Source: Hybos culiciformis (lineage: Eukaryota; Arthropoda; Insecta; Diptera; Hybotidae). Taken from it: a stretch of DNA of 64,000 nucleotides. The position numbers and the translations under genes were made by a program. The notes beneath the pieces were generated by a model that was not told the origin of the DNA, made no database searches, and saw only the letters and a program-made list of their open reading frames with translations. The stretch lies in NCBI GenBank assembly GCA_964007475.1, contig OZ023274.1, forward strand, positions 102,161,372 to 102,225,371, read 5' to 3'. Positions 1 to 9,949 of this stretch are shown here, one piece after another; position 1 is the first letter of the stretch; every line of letters starts with the position of its first letter.

Positions 1-1130
1 GTTTGTAGTTTGTGTTTTGTAGTTTTGTAGCAAAAAATCACTTTTATTTTGAGTTTATTTAGTTTTTGATCGCAATTTTAAATATATGTTGATTGACCTA
101 TACCTCTTACCCTCACAATTATATATAAAATATAATACTTAAAGTCTGATCCTTGATTTTATTAACGCTATTGTTTTAACAACTAATTAAAAAAAAAATA
201 GAAGTCCTCATAAAAAAAATTGTTAACCCTTTAGCTTTTATTTACTCTCAATTTTTTTTTTACTTCTTCAAAGTTTTTTTTTTTTTGAAAACCAAGACGT
301 TCGAAAACTTTCTTTATTTTTAATACAAAAAAAATAACTCTGTTTTTTGTTTAATGAACAAATAAGTTTGGCCAACATCAGTTAAAAAATAAAATGTATT
401 TATATAGAGGTTTTAAACTTTTTCTTTCCTTGTTTCCATGATGGTAAAAAACAGTTAAGTTAAATATTAGTTATTTTTGAAAAAAAAAAAAAAATAGAAA
501 ATCAGTCCAAAAAAGTAAATAAAATTTAGTATACATAGAGATCAAGGAAAATATAACTATAATGAAAAACTTTATTTAGGGTTTTTCATTCTACATTTCC
601 GGCACAACATATGCAAAAAAAACAAAAAAAAAAAATATTTCTTTTGGGTTCACTTTATTTGCTCTAATTTTTATATGCTTGGTTGACCAAAATTTATTCA
701 AAAAAAAAATTATTTTCTAACCATATGGGATAGAAACGTAGTAACTTCATCATACCTAAAAAAAACTGCTTGAGATGAATATAAAAAAAAATTTATTTGG
801 GATTAATTTATATAAATAAATTCTATATGTAGAATTTATTTTAAAAATATCCTTTTCCCATTCCATATGAAAAAAAAATAAAGAATTTTCATAATACTAA
901 TTTAAAAACTAAATATTATCATTAAGGAAATTTTTGCTATTTGCAAAATAAATAAAAATAATAATTAAATAGCCGGTTGTGGTCATTTTAAGGTTTTTTG
1001 GGCTTTACATGGCTTATTACTAAAATTTATTATTATGCTTTTGATAGAATAATAATTGTAGAATTTATATAAATGTATAAATATAGTTTTTATATTGCTA
1101 CCACTATCAATTGTCAATACACGAAAAGAT
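1..1130. other. AT-rich sequence, no feature seen
   Basis: Long A and T runs and short open frames only; the somewhat less AT-rich stretch at 970-1015 matches nothing else in the window. Confidence 0.6.
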
Positions 1131-1300
1131 TAAGTAGTGGTGTATTGTTGTATTCTAATACGCCGTGTTCGACTGTGTGTTAAATTATAGTGTCGATTTT
1201 TCAATTTATTCATTTGAATCAAGCGTTTGTGTAGTTTTTTGTACTTAAACAAGCCACAATGATCTTTCCCCAAGATCTTGTTTTCCTCAAATCAGATCAA
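1131..1300 (+). mobile_element. Decayed tRNA-derived SINE, copy 1
   Basis: This stretch aligns, with small deletions, to the SINE at 2957-3700. Shared blocks are TGGTGTA (A-box side), ATACGSCGTGTTCG, then GTGTCRATTTTTCAATTT and GAATYAAG followed by TTTGTGT. The B-box segment (GGTTCGATTC in the other copy) is largely deleted here, so RNA polymerase III transcription is unlikely. The 3' boundary is approximate; similarity fades after about 1250. Confidence 0.6.
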
Positions 1301-2956
1301 ATGACCCCCTATACTTTTTTACCAAATTCATAGTTAATATAAAGTGAATCAATAATGGCGATAATTTTACTTGTTTTATTTTTGCAATCCTATTAAGCAA
1401 AATTCTTTAACGTTTAAAAATTATTTAAATTTATTTTTTTTGTTCGGTTTTGTATTTCAGATAACATTTAAATCTTATGAAATATTTTTTTTTTTGTGTT
1501 TACTTGTTAAGTGCCAATAAAACAATTTAAGTAGAAAAATTATATGTTACAATTTCATAAATTTTATAAATCATAACAATTTTTAAGATTATACATAATG
1601 TAAAAAAAAAAAAAAATTATTTTCAAAAATATCTTTAACAATAAAAATAAGAACACAGAAAAAAAAAATTAAATTTATGACAATTTATCTAAAAAAGAAC
1701 AGACATCTAACATTATTCTAATTTGAATAAAATTTATGATTATAATCCCTATCATATTTTCCCTCCAAAAAAAAACACAACAATCCAAAATTGGCCTCTT
1801 CTTCTCTGTGTGTACAGTATATGTACATGCAGAATACAGGAAATAGCGCCTTTCATGTCACTATATAATAAAAATAAAAATATGTAATATTATATTCTTT
1901 TACATATATGTATAAACAAGAAGCTATTACAAAATTTGTAATAAAGTTGCATACATGTTTCACAAAAATAATGTTTATTAAATATTATAACTCAAGTATT
2001 TATTTCTAATAAAAGACAAAAATTATATTTATTATATTTATAATATAATTTTTTTTAAAGATCAATGTTACAAAATCGTATAATTAATGTCAAATGTTTT
2101 CAAGCGGAAGTGTTAGTTTCCATATGCTGAACTAACCACTTTTATAGGCCTGGTTTTTCTATAGCTACCTCATGAGTTAGCTCAAATGATGAAGATTTAT
2201 TAATTCAATTTCTTAACTTAAATATTTGTATTTGTAACAAATTGAATCTATAAGTTAATGTAAAACTTCTAAAAGAAAAAAAAAAAAGTCATCTGCAAAA
2301 AATCTTTGTGTTCATTTCATTTTTATTTTTTTTTTTTATTAAATATACGGGTAATGTATAAACTCAATAGGAGGGATGATTTTATATGTTTGACTCTTAA
2401 AAGTAAAAAAAAATTTTTTTTTCATTTAATAGAGAATTTATTGAAAATAAAAGATAAGAGGATGAGTCCAAAGAAAAATATTTGTCAAAAAAAAAAAAAA
2501 ATAGGCGCAAAAAATTCACATGTTCATGAATTCAATTTTGTTAATTGGTTATATTACCCTTATGTGCCCATATTTATGCATATATGTGGATATGCAAACT
2601 AAGTTAAAAGTAAATAAATATATCAAAAAAAAAACTATATACATTTTTTTTCAATTAACACACCAAAGGGTGTCAATAGTGCTCTTTTAAAATATGATGA
2701 GTCAATTATAAATTGGAAAATATACTTCTTCATGAAAATATCTCTTTGAATCAATTCTGAATAATGTGTCAATTGTGTACTTGCGTGTGCACCAACAGGA
2801 TGTAATAATATACTTATTGAATTGATATTTGATTAACATTCTTCTTTTAGTTTAAAATTATGATATGTAAATAAGATTTTGATATTTTATTTTATTACAT
2901 TATAAATGATCCAGTAATATAAAAAATTTCAAATTAAATTTTATATGTTCTTCTTA
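1301..2956. other. AT-rich sequence, no feature seen
   Basis: Poly-A and poly-T tracts and low-complexity open frames. The longest (2306-2602, plus) is rich in K, F and N, has no recognisable domain and looks like chance. Confidence 0.6.
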
Positions 2957-2980
2957 GTGTCGGCCGTCATGGTGTAATGG

Positions 2981-2983
2981 TAT

Positions 2984-3018
<35 letters not shown>

Positions 3019-3020
3019 TT
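2981..3020. repeat. (TATT)10 microsatellite, tail of the retrotransposon
   Basis: Ten uninterrupted TATT units. The first overlaps the target duplication; the rest form the 3' tail of the minus-strand insert. The lack of substitutions suggests a young insertion or ongoing slippage. Confidence 0.9.
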
Positions 3021-3544
3021 ATAGTTCAGATCGAACTCGATATAATTTACATCTCAAATTAAAAATTAAAAATGTAATTAACAAATATAACAATTAACAT
3101 ATAAATATTCACAAACGTAACTACAATCAGAAAATTGCTAGTCAAATAAAAATAAAATATACATTTAAGTTATCTAATTTTCTATAACAAAGGAAAAAAA
3201 GAAGGGAAACAAATAAAAAGCTATATTTTATCACAAGAATTGCAGTCCAAGTCAATAACGGCAGTCCCCACAAACAAGAAAATGGAGCATCATACTTAAT
3301 TATTACTAAATAGTCTCTTCTTTAAACAATAGTTATTCAGATTAAAGTCAAAACAATCGCAGTACAGATTCGCTTCACTCATCATTCTATTCAGAGGTTC
3401 ATTTACCCCATAAATTGTACAATGTGTCTGAACCTGAAAAATTTGAACAAATCTAAGCGATCGGTCTACAAGTCGAAAATTAATCCTACTAAGTAGGTTA
3501 GAAGAAGAAATGTTTCCTGATATTAGTTGGTTTAAAAACATTGT
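2985..3544 (-). mobile_element. 5'-truncated non-LTR retrotransposon inserted in a SINE
   Basis: A 560-bp insert on the minus strand, flanked by the 7-bp direct repeat TGGTATT (2978-2984 and 3545-3551). In its own orientation it runs from coding sequence for the C-terminal end of a reverse transcriptase (3544 to 3296), through a 3' UTR of about 275 bp, to a (AATA)n tail (3020 to 2985). A short 5'-truncated copy, a 3' simple repeat tail and a target duplication are typical of target-primed reverse transcription. I cannot fix the clade; the coding tail resembles jockey/CR1-type elements. Confidence 0.75.
3296..3544 (-). pseudogene. C-terminal fragment of a non-LTR reverse transcriptase ORF
   Basis: About 82 residues open from the insertion boundary to a stop at 3296-3298. 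The segment HCTIYGVNEPLNRMM followed by CDCFDFN resembles the tail found after the RT domain in many insect non-LTR elements (usually TNYG-x-x-x-P-L-x-R-M and then F-D-F). The RT palm with its catalytic aspartates is missing because of 5' truncation, so the copy cannot move by itself. The frame continues upstream to an ATG at 3634, but that first part (VRGENRTHDRTRR...) is only the antisense of the host SINE's tRNA-like head, so the apparent 112-residue ORF is a chimera. The family call is from memory of the motif. Confidence 0.6.
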
Positions 3545-3758
3545 TGGTATTGCCATTATCATACGGCGTGTTCGGTCGTGGGTTCGATTCTCACCTCGGA
3601 CTGGAATTTGTGTCAATTTTTCAATTTGTCTCACTAGAATTAAGTCTTTGTGTTTTTTTTATTAAAACCTTAAAGCGTCCAGTTCTAGGCCTTCCGGTCT
3701 TTTGCTAACTTTCACTATGAAGGTCTTCTAATTTTGAACTATTTCAAATTTAGCTATT

Positions 3759-4002
3759 TGAGCCGTTTATTTTGAAAGTGGTTTAAGTCCATTTGTTCTT
3801 GTATTGAGATATTTAAGGTATTGTGTTTGAATTGATTTAAAAATATACATTAATATTTCCATAAGCTAATTTTCAAGTGTCAAAATCAAAGCGGTTTTAA
3901 TGATACTAGACTAAAATTGTTTATAAATAAAAAGAATATATATACTATTGTGCTTATTGTTATCATTAACTATTTTTTTTCACTTTCAAAATAAACGGCT
4001 CA
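3759..4002. mobile_element. 244-bp MITE with perfect 22-bp terminal inverted repeats
   Basis: The left end (3759-3780, TGAGCCGTTTATTTTG...) is the exact reverse complement of the right end (3981-4002, ...CAAAATAAACGGCTCA). The interior is AT-rich with no coding capacity. ATTT sits just outside both ends and may be a target duplication, but in this base composition it could be chance. The superfamily cannot be assigned from these ends. It lies about 60 bp past the SINE's 3' end. Confidence 0.72.
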
Positions 4003-7000
4003 TTTTTTAAGTTGAGTAAAAATTAATATACCAATATAGTCCGAATCAAAAATTTGTCGAATTAGGTATAAATGGTATAAGCAAGGATTAACTTATATTT
4101 AATGTAAATCATTGTACACAATTATTACATAAATCTATTCACGGACTAATGGAGGGATATTTATTTGTTTTGAATCTGTCAAAAGTATAGTTACTACATT
4201 AAGATATATAGTTAAATTATATTTCAGTCCTAATTTAATAAAAATACTAATCATATCTTCTTATAATTCATAATTAATTTATATTTAATAATTAACCATA
4301 TAGTTTTCCATATTATAAATACAAAAAAAAAAACAAAAACATGAACAAATATCTAATTCTTATACTTCAAAGGAATTAGATTATTTTATATAATAATAAT
4401 GATTAACACGTATAAGTTTGTAAACATAAACAACAGGTGTATGAGATATCCTTAGTACATGGATAAATACAACAAAAAAAAAATCAGCATGACATGGTAA
4501 AAAAAAACTAACCATGATATAATACCTGAAAAACTTTACGAACAAGAAAAAAAAATAACAACACATATATGAGTTATTAAGATATTTTATTTTCACTTGA
4601 CCAAATGAATCAACATAATTCAATCTGATCATTTTTTTTTTATTTTTTTTTGAAAATATGAATGAATCATTTTTTGGAAATAAAGAATGTGACAATCTCA
4701 TTTACAAAACGAAAAAAAAAACAACAAGAAATTTATTATTGTTTTGGAAATGTAGTATGTTGTATACCTATAGTTAAACTGAATCAGCTGGTATAGTGAT
4801 AAGATAGGAGGAAAATAAATGAAATTAAAAGTACTCTGCATGATTTTTCATGACGTAAATTTAAAAATAACAAGAATGAAACATTTTTTTTTCTAAATAT
4901 TTAACTGTGTTTACATGTATGATCTATGGCTGTTTTTCCTAAAAGAACATTAAAATGATGTTTTTGGAAAAAAATAAAATGGAATAAATATAGAATTTGA
5001 CGTTTGTGTTATAAATAAAGGAATAGTTTTTTGAAACCAGAAGCTTATAATAAAGTTTATAAAGTCAAATCTCGAAATTTTTTTTACCAGTTCAAATCGA
5101 TTTCAATTCTTTGAATACCAAGATTTTTGCAGCATCGATCATTTTGGCAACCTGGATTTTACGATTTTAGGTTTGCAAGTTCAAGGCTCTCACCCAACCA
5201 GCGAAGGATTTAAATAAGTTTCATATAAAATTTATATGCTTTTAAATTTTTTCGAATGTTTCAATGGATCACGGGGAAAAATTGTGCTTTAGATATAAAT
5301 CTAAATGTCTAATAGATTCGAACTACGATCTCAAATTGAATTGTTATATTTGTAAATGGCGTATGACTAAATGGTATTGGTACATATTTAATATTAAATG
5401 AACCTATATTATGTAATGTTAAGACCCCATAGTGGTGGATCTAGGTATCTTAAAAGTAAATGTTTAAAACCGTCTCAATACTACATTTATGACGAACTGT
5501 TCTATATTATGTATTTTTGAAATTGTACATTGTATAAATACTTCTTTTTATTAAATGATGTTTGTTTTTTGATTTTATGGTAACTAACAATACACTTGAA
5601 ATATCTTCTGTAACTAGGGCATGATTAAAAATGATTTACTCAAGAGTGTTGCCTAAGTGTATATTTTTTTTGTGTAAAAATAAAAAAAAATAATGAAATA
5701 TTTATTTCTTCCCTACGATTTGCTAAAAAAAAAAAAAAATCTTCTTCTGCTTTAAAAATGAAATTAAATTATTTTATGAGTAATCAATAAAGGTAAATAA
5801 GAACCATAAGAAGAACCAAGTTTAAATTAGAAAAAGAAATACAAAAAAAAAGCAGATTTTTTTGTTTTTTTCAATGAGTTTTCTGTTTACACAAAAAACT
5901 GTTAAAAATAATTCAAGCACATCTATTTTAACTAAGCCACTTAAAGGCAACATCGTGTCAAGTGGATGAACTCTAAGTGGTTTTTATGTTTTTTTATGTT
6001 TGTTTTTTTGGCGCGTTTCATTATAAAATTTAATGCATCACGCGATTTTTATTTATGGTTAGTTTAAAAAAAATTCTTTATTTTCCACAATTTCTTTATT
6101 CCTTTTAATTTTTTTTTTTTTCGCTCTCTTGCAAAGCTGATTGAATTCAGAAGCTTGAAACATATAGCGAATTTGATGCAAAAAAGAAGACCTAAAAAAA
6201 CTCTTTAAAACAAAAAAAAGAAAAATTATAATAAGAATTAAAATTCGTTTTTCAACTTTTATGGTTTCTTTAATTGAAGATTCAGATGGAATTTGCTTGT
6301 GTACAAAAACTGTTTGAAATCTTGAAAAAATCTCTGAGGTAAACTTTTGTATTGAGGTATAAAGCAATAAATAACTGGTTTGACTAAAAACTAATATAGC
6401 TCTTGTTTGTTACTTCGATCTGAGAAATACAGCGATCCCCAATAGTCAACACAACTCTATACTCAAATACCATAATTCTCAAAGGACCCGTATATTTTCA
6501 TTTTTGGCATTAGTAGTCAGCACCAAATTTTATCGCTCTAACAGTTTCACAACTAACCAATGAGTCCAAAATATTTTTTTTGTATCGAATGCTGTTAATT
6601 ATCCTTAATCCAATCTCATTTAATTCATTCAAATGGTATAAAAGCCAGCAAAATTAACAAGACCTTCAAAAGTTTTATGTTCGAAAATGAAACACATAAT
6701 TTATTGCACGGTATGGGGCTTTGATTTAAAAAAAATTCGTTATACATTTTGATGATTTATAAATTAGAATGTCTGATGAGGTCAAACTACCTAAAGTTAA
6801 TTGTGAAAAAATGAAGAAGAAGAAAAAAAAAAATGGAAACCGCAAAAATATAACTTTTATGATAAAACATTGCATATTTATGCTCTTTAAAAAAAAAAAA
6901 AGTATCTGTTTCTTCTTGTCTTTTATTTTGTTTGACTCATTTTTAAAACATTTAATTTTATATACACAAGCCTGCTTTAAATCTTAATAGCTTTCTCTCA

Positions 7001-8190
7001 TATAGAGTGGAATATTTTCTATGGAACAATATTGAGGGTTCTATTTATTTATTATTCTAACTATTATTTCGTTTTGTTTTTTTATAAATATTTTTAGATA
7101 ATTCAACTCTAAGAAATTAAAGTCTTCAATCTTGTGGTATTCGAACATAATTGTGCTTGAATGAATTTTTTTGTGTAGGACAAAATTATTTAGAATGAGC
7201 CGACTTTTTTTTTGAAATTTATCTATTATCATGAAATTAAATTTATTTTGATTGAATAAAGTATGTTTTATTTTATTTCTATGTTCCAAAATATTGTCCT
7301 TTTTTGTTATACAAAATACTATTTAAATAAAAAAAAAATTTAAACACAAAATTGTTAAAAAGTTTAATATTTAAATTTTTTTTTCAAAATACAAGGTATA
7401 CACAAATAAATTGAAATTTATGACTTTTTCACCTATATATTTTGAGGAAAACATCATTATCATTTTTATCATCTTCAAAACTTTTTAACATGAAATAAAT
7501 TGGAATATACTTTATACTTCGTTGTATATATACTATACATATATTGTTAAAAAAAAAAAATGTCATTGGTAAAATTTTGACAGTTTTCGTATCCTTAACA
7601 GGAAAAGAAAAATAATAATAATGTTATTGGTAAAGTTTTTTTTTTTTTTTTCTGTAGAACGAAATTCTTGTTTTGAACATAAATTAAGAAAATGAATTTT
7701 GTTTATGGTTTAGATTTTCATATACAAACAATATATGTATGAGGCAATGTAAAAAAAAGAAGAAAAGTTTTATTTTTCTTTTCAAATATTATTACGATTG
7801 TTTTTTTTACGTAGATATTTTTTATTTTTCAATAAATTTTTTTTATTTAAAAGTGTTACGAGGGGTTAATAACTTGAGAAATTTAAGGATATAATGGTTT
7901 TCATGTGTATTTTATTTTAAAAGTTTTTGTATAGTTTTCTTTTAATCTATTTTCACACAAAGAAATTTTTTAAAGTTAAATTCAATTTTTGGTTGAAAAA
8001 AAATATTTCCAATCTATATTTAACGCTCAATTTAGTCGCTTAGAATATATTTTCACTCGTTGTTGATCAAAAAGACATTCACTTAATTTCATTCAGGGAT
8101 TTTAAGATTTTTGTATTTTTTGAATGAGTAATATTCGGTGGAGGGCTGGAGGCTCTTCAGCCGGACAATTCTTTGTAAGTGATGTCGCAA
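4003..8190. other. AT-rich intronic sequence
   Basis: Mostly homopolymers and short open frames (for example 6059-6367 and 7041-7289, minus; both low complexity). A less AT-rich patch at 5090-5215 holds a loose B-box-like GTTCAAGGCTC but no clear A box; see findings. No exon was seen. Confidence 0.5.
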
Positions 8191-8198
8191 TTATTGAG

Positions 8199-8530
8199 CA
8201 TTTAGGGCTTAATTTGTGACTATTAGTGCCACAAAAACTAGAATTTGTGCTCGCTTGGTTTTTGAGAAACTTTGATTTTCGAATTTCGAACATGGGTCAA
8301 GGGGTATCTCTGACCGGATTCGAATTTCCAAAAAATAAATAATGCTATCATTTAGTGCTCAATTTATGCCTATTTGTGCTACAAAAACTAGAATTTGTGC
8401 TCTTCAAAATTATGTAAAAACAATTTTTTTAGATTGGGCGAAAATTCCTAAATTTCAACCGAATTTTTTTTCGTAGAATTTTGGAAAAGTGAAATTGCTA
8501 CCATTTAGTGCTTCACAGATGGCACAAACC
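8199..8530. repeat. Diverged tandem repeat, about 155-bp unit, two copies plus a partial third
   Basis: The block CATTTAG starts units at 8199, 8349 and 8502. Within units one and two the stretch ACAAAAACTAGAATTTGTGC recurs exactly at 8231 and 8391. The intervening parts are related but diverged (GGATTCGAATTTCC versus AACCGAATTTTTTTTCG before the next unit). The third unit stops after about 30 bp. It looks like a small satellite or the repetitive interior of an old element. The minus-strand open frame at 8102-8293 is a by-product of the repeat. Confidence 0.65.
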
Positions 8531-9400
8531 CTAAGGATTGATTAAATATATACAAAAACTCATATTTTAAAATGAATTCATTAATTTATTTTAGAGAATC
8601 TAATAAGGCTACTCTTCAACATTAAATTGTAACCCTATAAATATACAAGCACCTATACTATATACACATTAAACTGACATTTTTTTTCTTAACTCATTCT
8701 GTCACTAATAAATTGACAATAGAAGTTTAGATAATTTTTCTTCTGCATCTTTCATTCATTTAAAAATAAAAAAAAATTAAATAAAAAACCTGCCAAGCTA
8801 AGAAAATAATATTAAAGTTTTTTTCTTTTCTCTTTTTTTTTTTTTCGAATGATTTTGGTTTGGCATAAAATCAGGACAAAAATAATGATCATTTACAAAA
8901 AATAAAATAATAATAAAAAAAAATAAACTAAATTTTCCCTATCTTTTTTTTTTTTAGCTCATAGAAAATTTTATTCATTTTATCTAAAATAAAATAAAAA
9001 AAGAAAATATATATAAAAATTTTAAAATGATTTATTATTGGTGGATACTTTAAGTGGAAAAAAATTTTTCTTTAATAATAAATCTATAACTGAGACAGTA
9101 AAACCTTTCAACATCAATAGCCCTTCTTTAAGGAAATTTAAATAAAATATATAAAAAATAGAAAAAAATTTTCATGAATTGAATTCTGTTAAAATTAAAT
9201 TTTCGTTAGAAAATTTTCGCTAAAATTTGTATTTATAAAGATTTGAATGAAAATTATCGTCGGTTTGTAAGGAGAACTGACCATTCTGAAATTGTATTTG
9301 AAAATAATGTATTTGAAGTTTTTGAAAATACTTAACTTATCTATATTTATAATAAAAAGAGATACTTTTTAATATTTTGAAAATTAATGTAACGAAGATG

Positions 9401-9623
9401 AGGGAGTCCTAAATATTTTTGTCCCAAAATTTGATTGAAAAGTCGGTTTAGATAATTTTAAAGTTTATTTTAAAACTATCTCTGTACTGTTTCACACTCT
9501 AAAATGGTATAAAACTTTTTAGAATCTGTTAAGTGTAAGTAGGTTACTTAAATTAAATTTTAAAATATTCTAAAACGGGTTCTCAATCAAATTTTGGGAC
9601 AAAAATGGTTGGGTCTCCTACAT
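9401..9623. mobile_element. Foldback element 1
   Basis: Inverted arms at about 9401-9470 and 9550-9620, diverged but plainly related, with the shared core TTTTTGTCCCAAAATTTGAT on the left and its reverse complement ending TTTGGGACAAAAA on the right. The interior includes AAAATGGTATAAAAC and TTTTTAGAATC, which also occur in the neighbouring element 2, so both belong to one family. No coding capacity. Confidence 0.7.
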
Positions 9624-9651
9624 TCCCTTAAGATGACTTGGTACCAGTTTG

Positions 9652-9949
9652 GATTTTTTCTCCTAAAATTTGATTGAAAACCAGTTTTAGATTATTTTAA
9701 AGTTTAATTTAGAATAAACATTTCATTCACAACTTCCGAACTGTTTGATACTTTAAAATGGTATAAAACGATTTCTTTTGTGTCACAAAATGGTTTTGAA
9801 GAGATTCCGAGTTTTAAACGATTCTAAAAAGTTTTATACCATTTTAAAGTATCAAATAGTTCGGAGGTTGTGCATGAAATGTTTATTCTAAATTAAACTT
9901 TAAAATAATCTAAAACTGGTTTTAAAAAAAAATTTGGGACAAAAAATCA
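9652..9949. mobile_element. Foldback element 2 with a stem of about 118 bp
   Basis: The left arm 9652-9769 and right arm 9831-9949 are inverted copies separated by a 61-nt loop. The inner 89 bp of the left arm (9681-9769, from CCAGTTTTAG to GGTATAAAAC) differs from its partner at only three positions; the outer ends are more diverged, in the TTTGATTG region. It sits about 30 bp from element 1 and shares its core, so the two are a tandem pair of one family. If transcribed as part of the surrounding intron it would fold into a long double-stranded hairpin. Confidence 0.8.

Larger units (their letters stand above)
2957..3700 (+). mobile_element. tRNA-derived SINE, copy 2, split by a retrotransposon
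   Basis: The two halves, 2957-2984 and 3545 to about 3700, rejoin into a tRNA-like head. The first gives an A-box-like segment (TGGTGTAATGG, 2970-2980). The second carries a near-consensus B box (GGTTCGATTCT, 3581-3591) inside GTCGTGGGTTCGATTCTCAC. With the 560-bp insert and one copy of the duplicated TGGTATT removed, the boxes are 33 nt apart, normal for a tRNA promoter. The body continues with GTCAATTTTTCAATTTG and TTTGTGTTTTTTTT, matching copy 1. The 3' end is uncertain. Confidence 0.72.

Noticed and set aside
3545..3634. N-terminal part of the 112-codon minus-strand frame (VRGENRTHDRTRR...)
   Set aside because: It is the antisense of the SINE tRNA-like head; the frame only fuses into the retrotransposon by chance.
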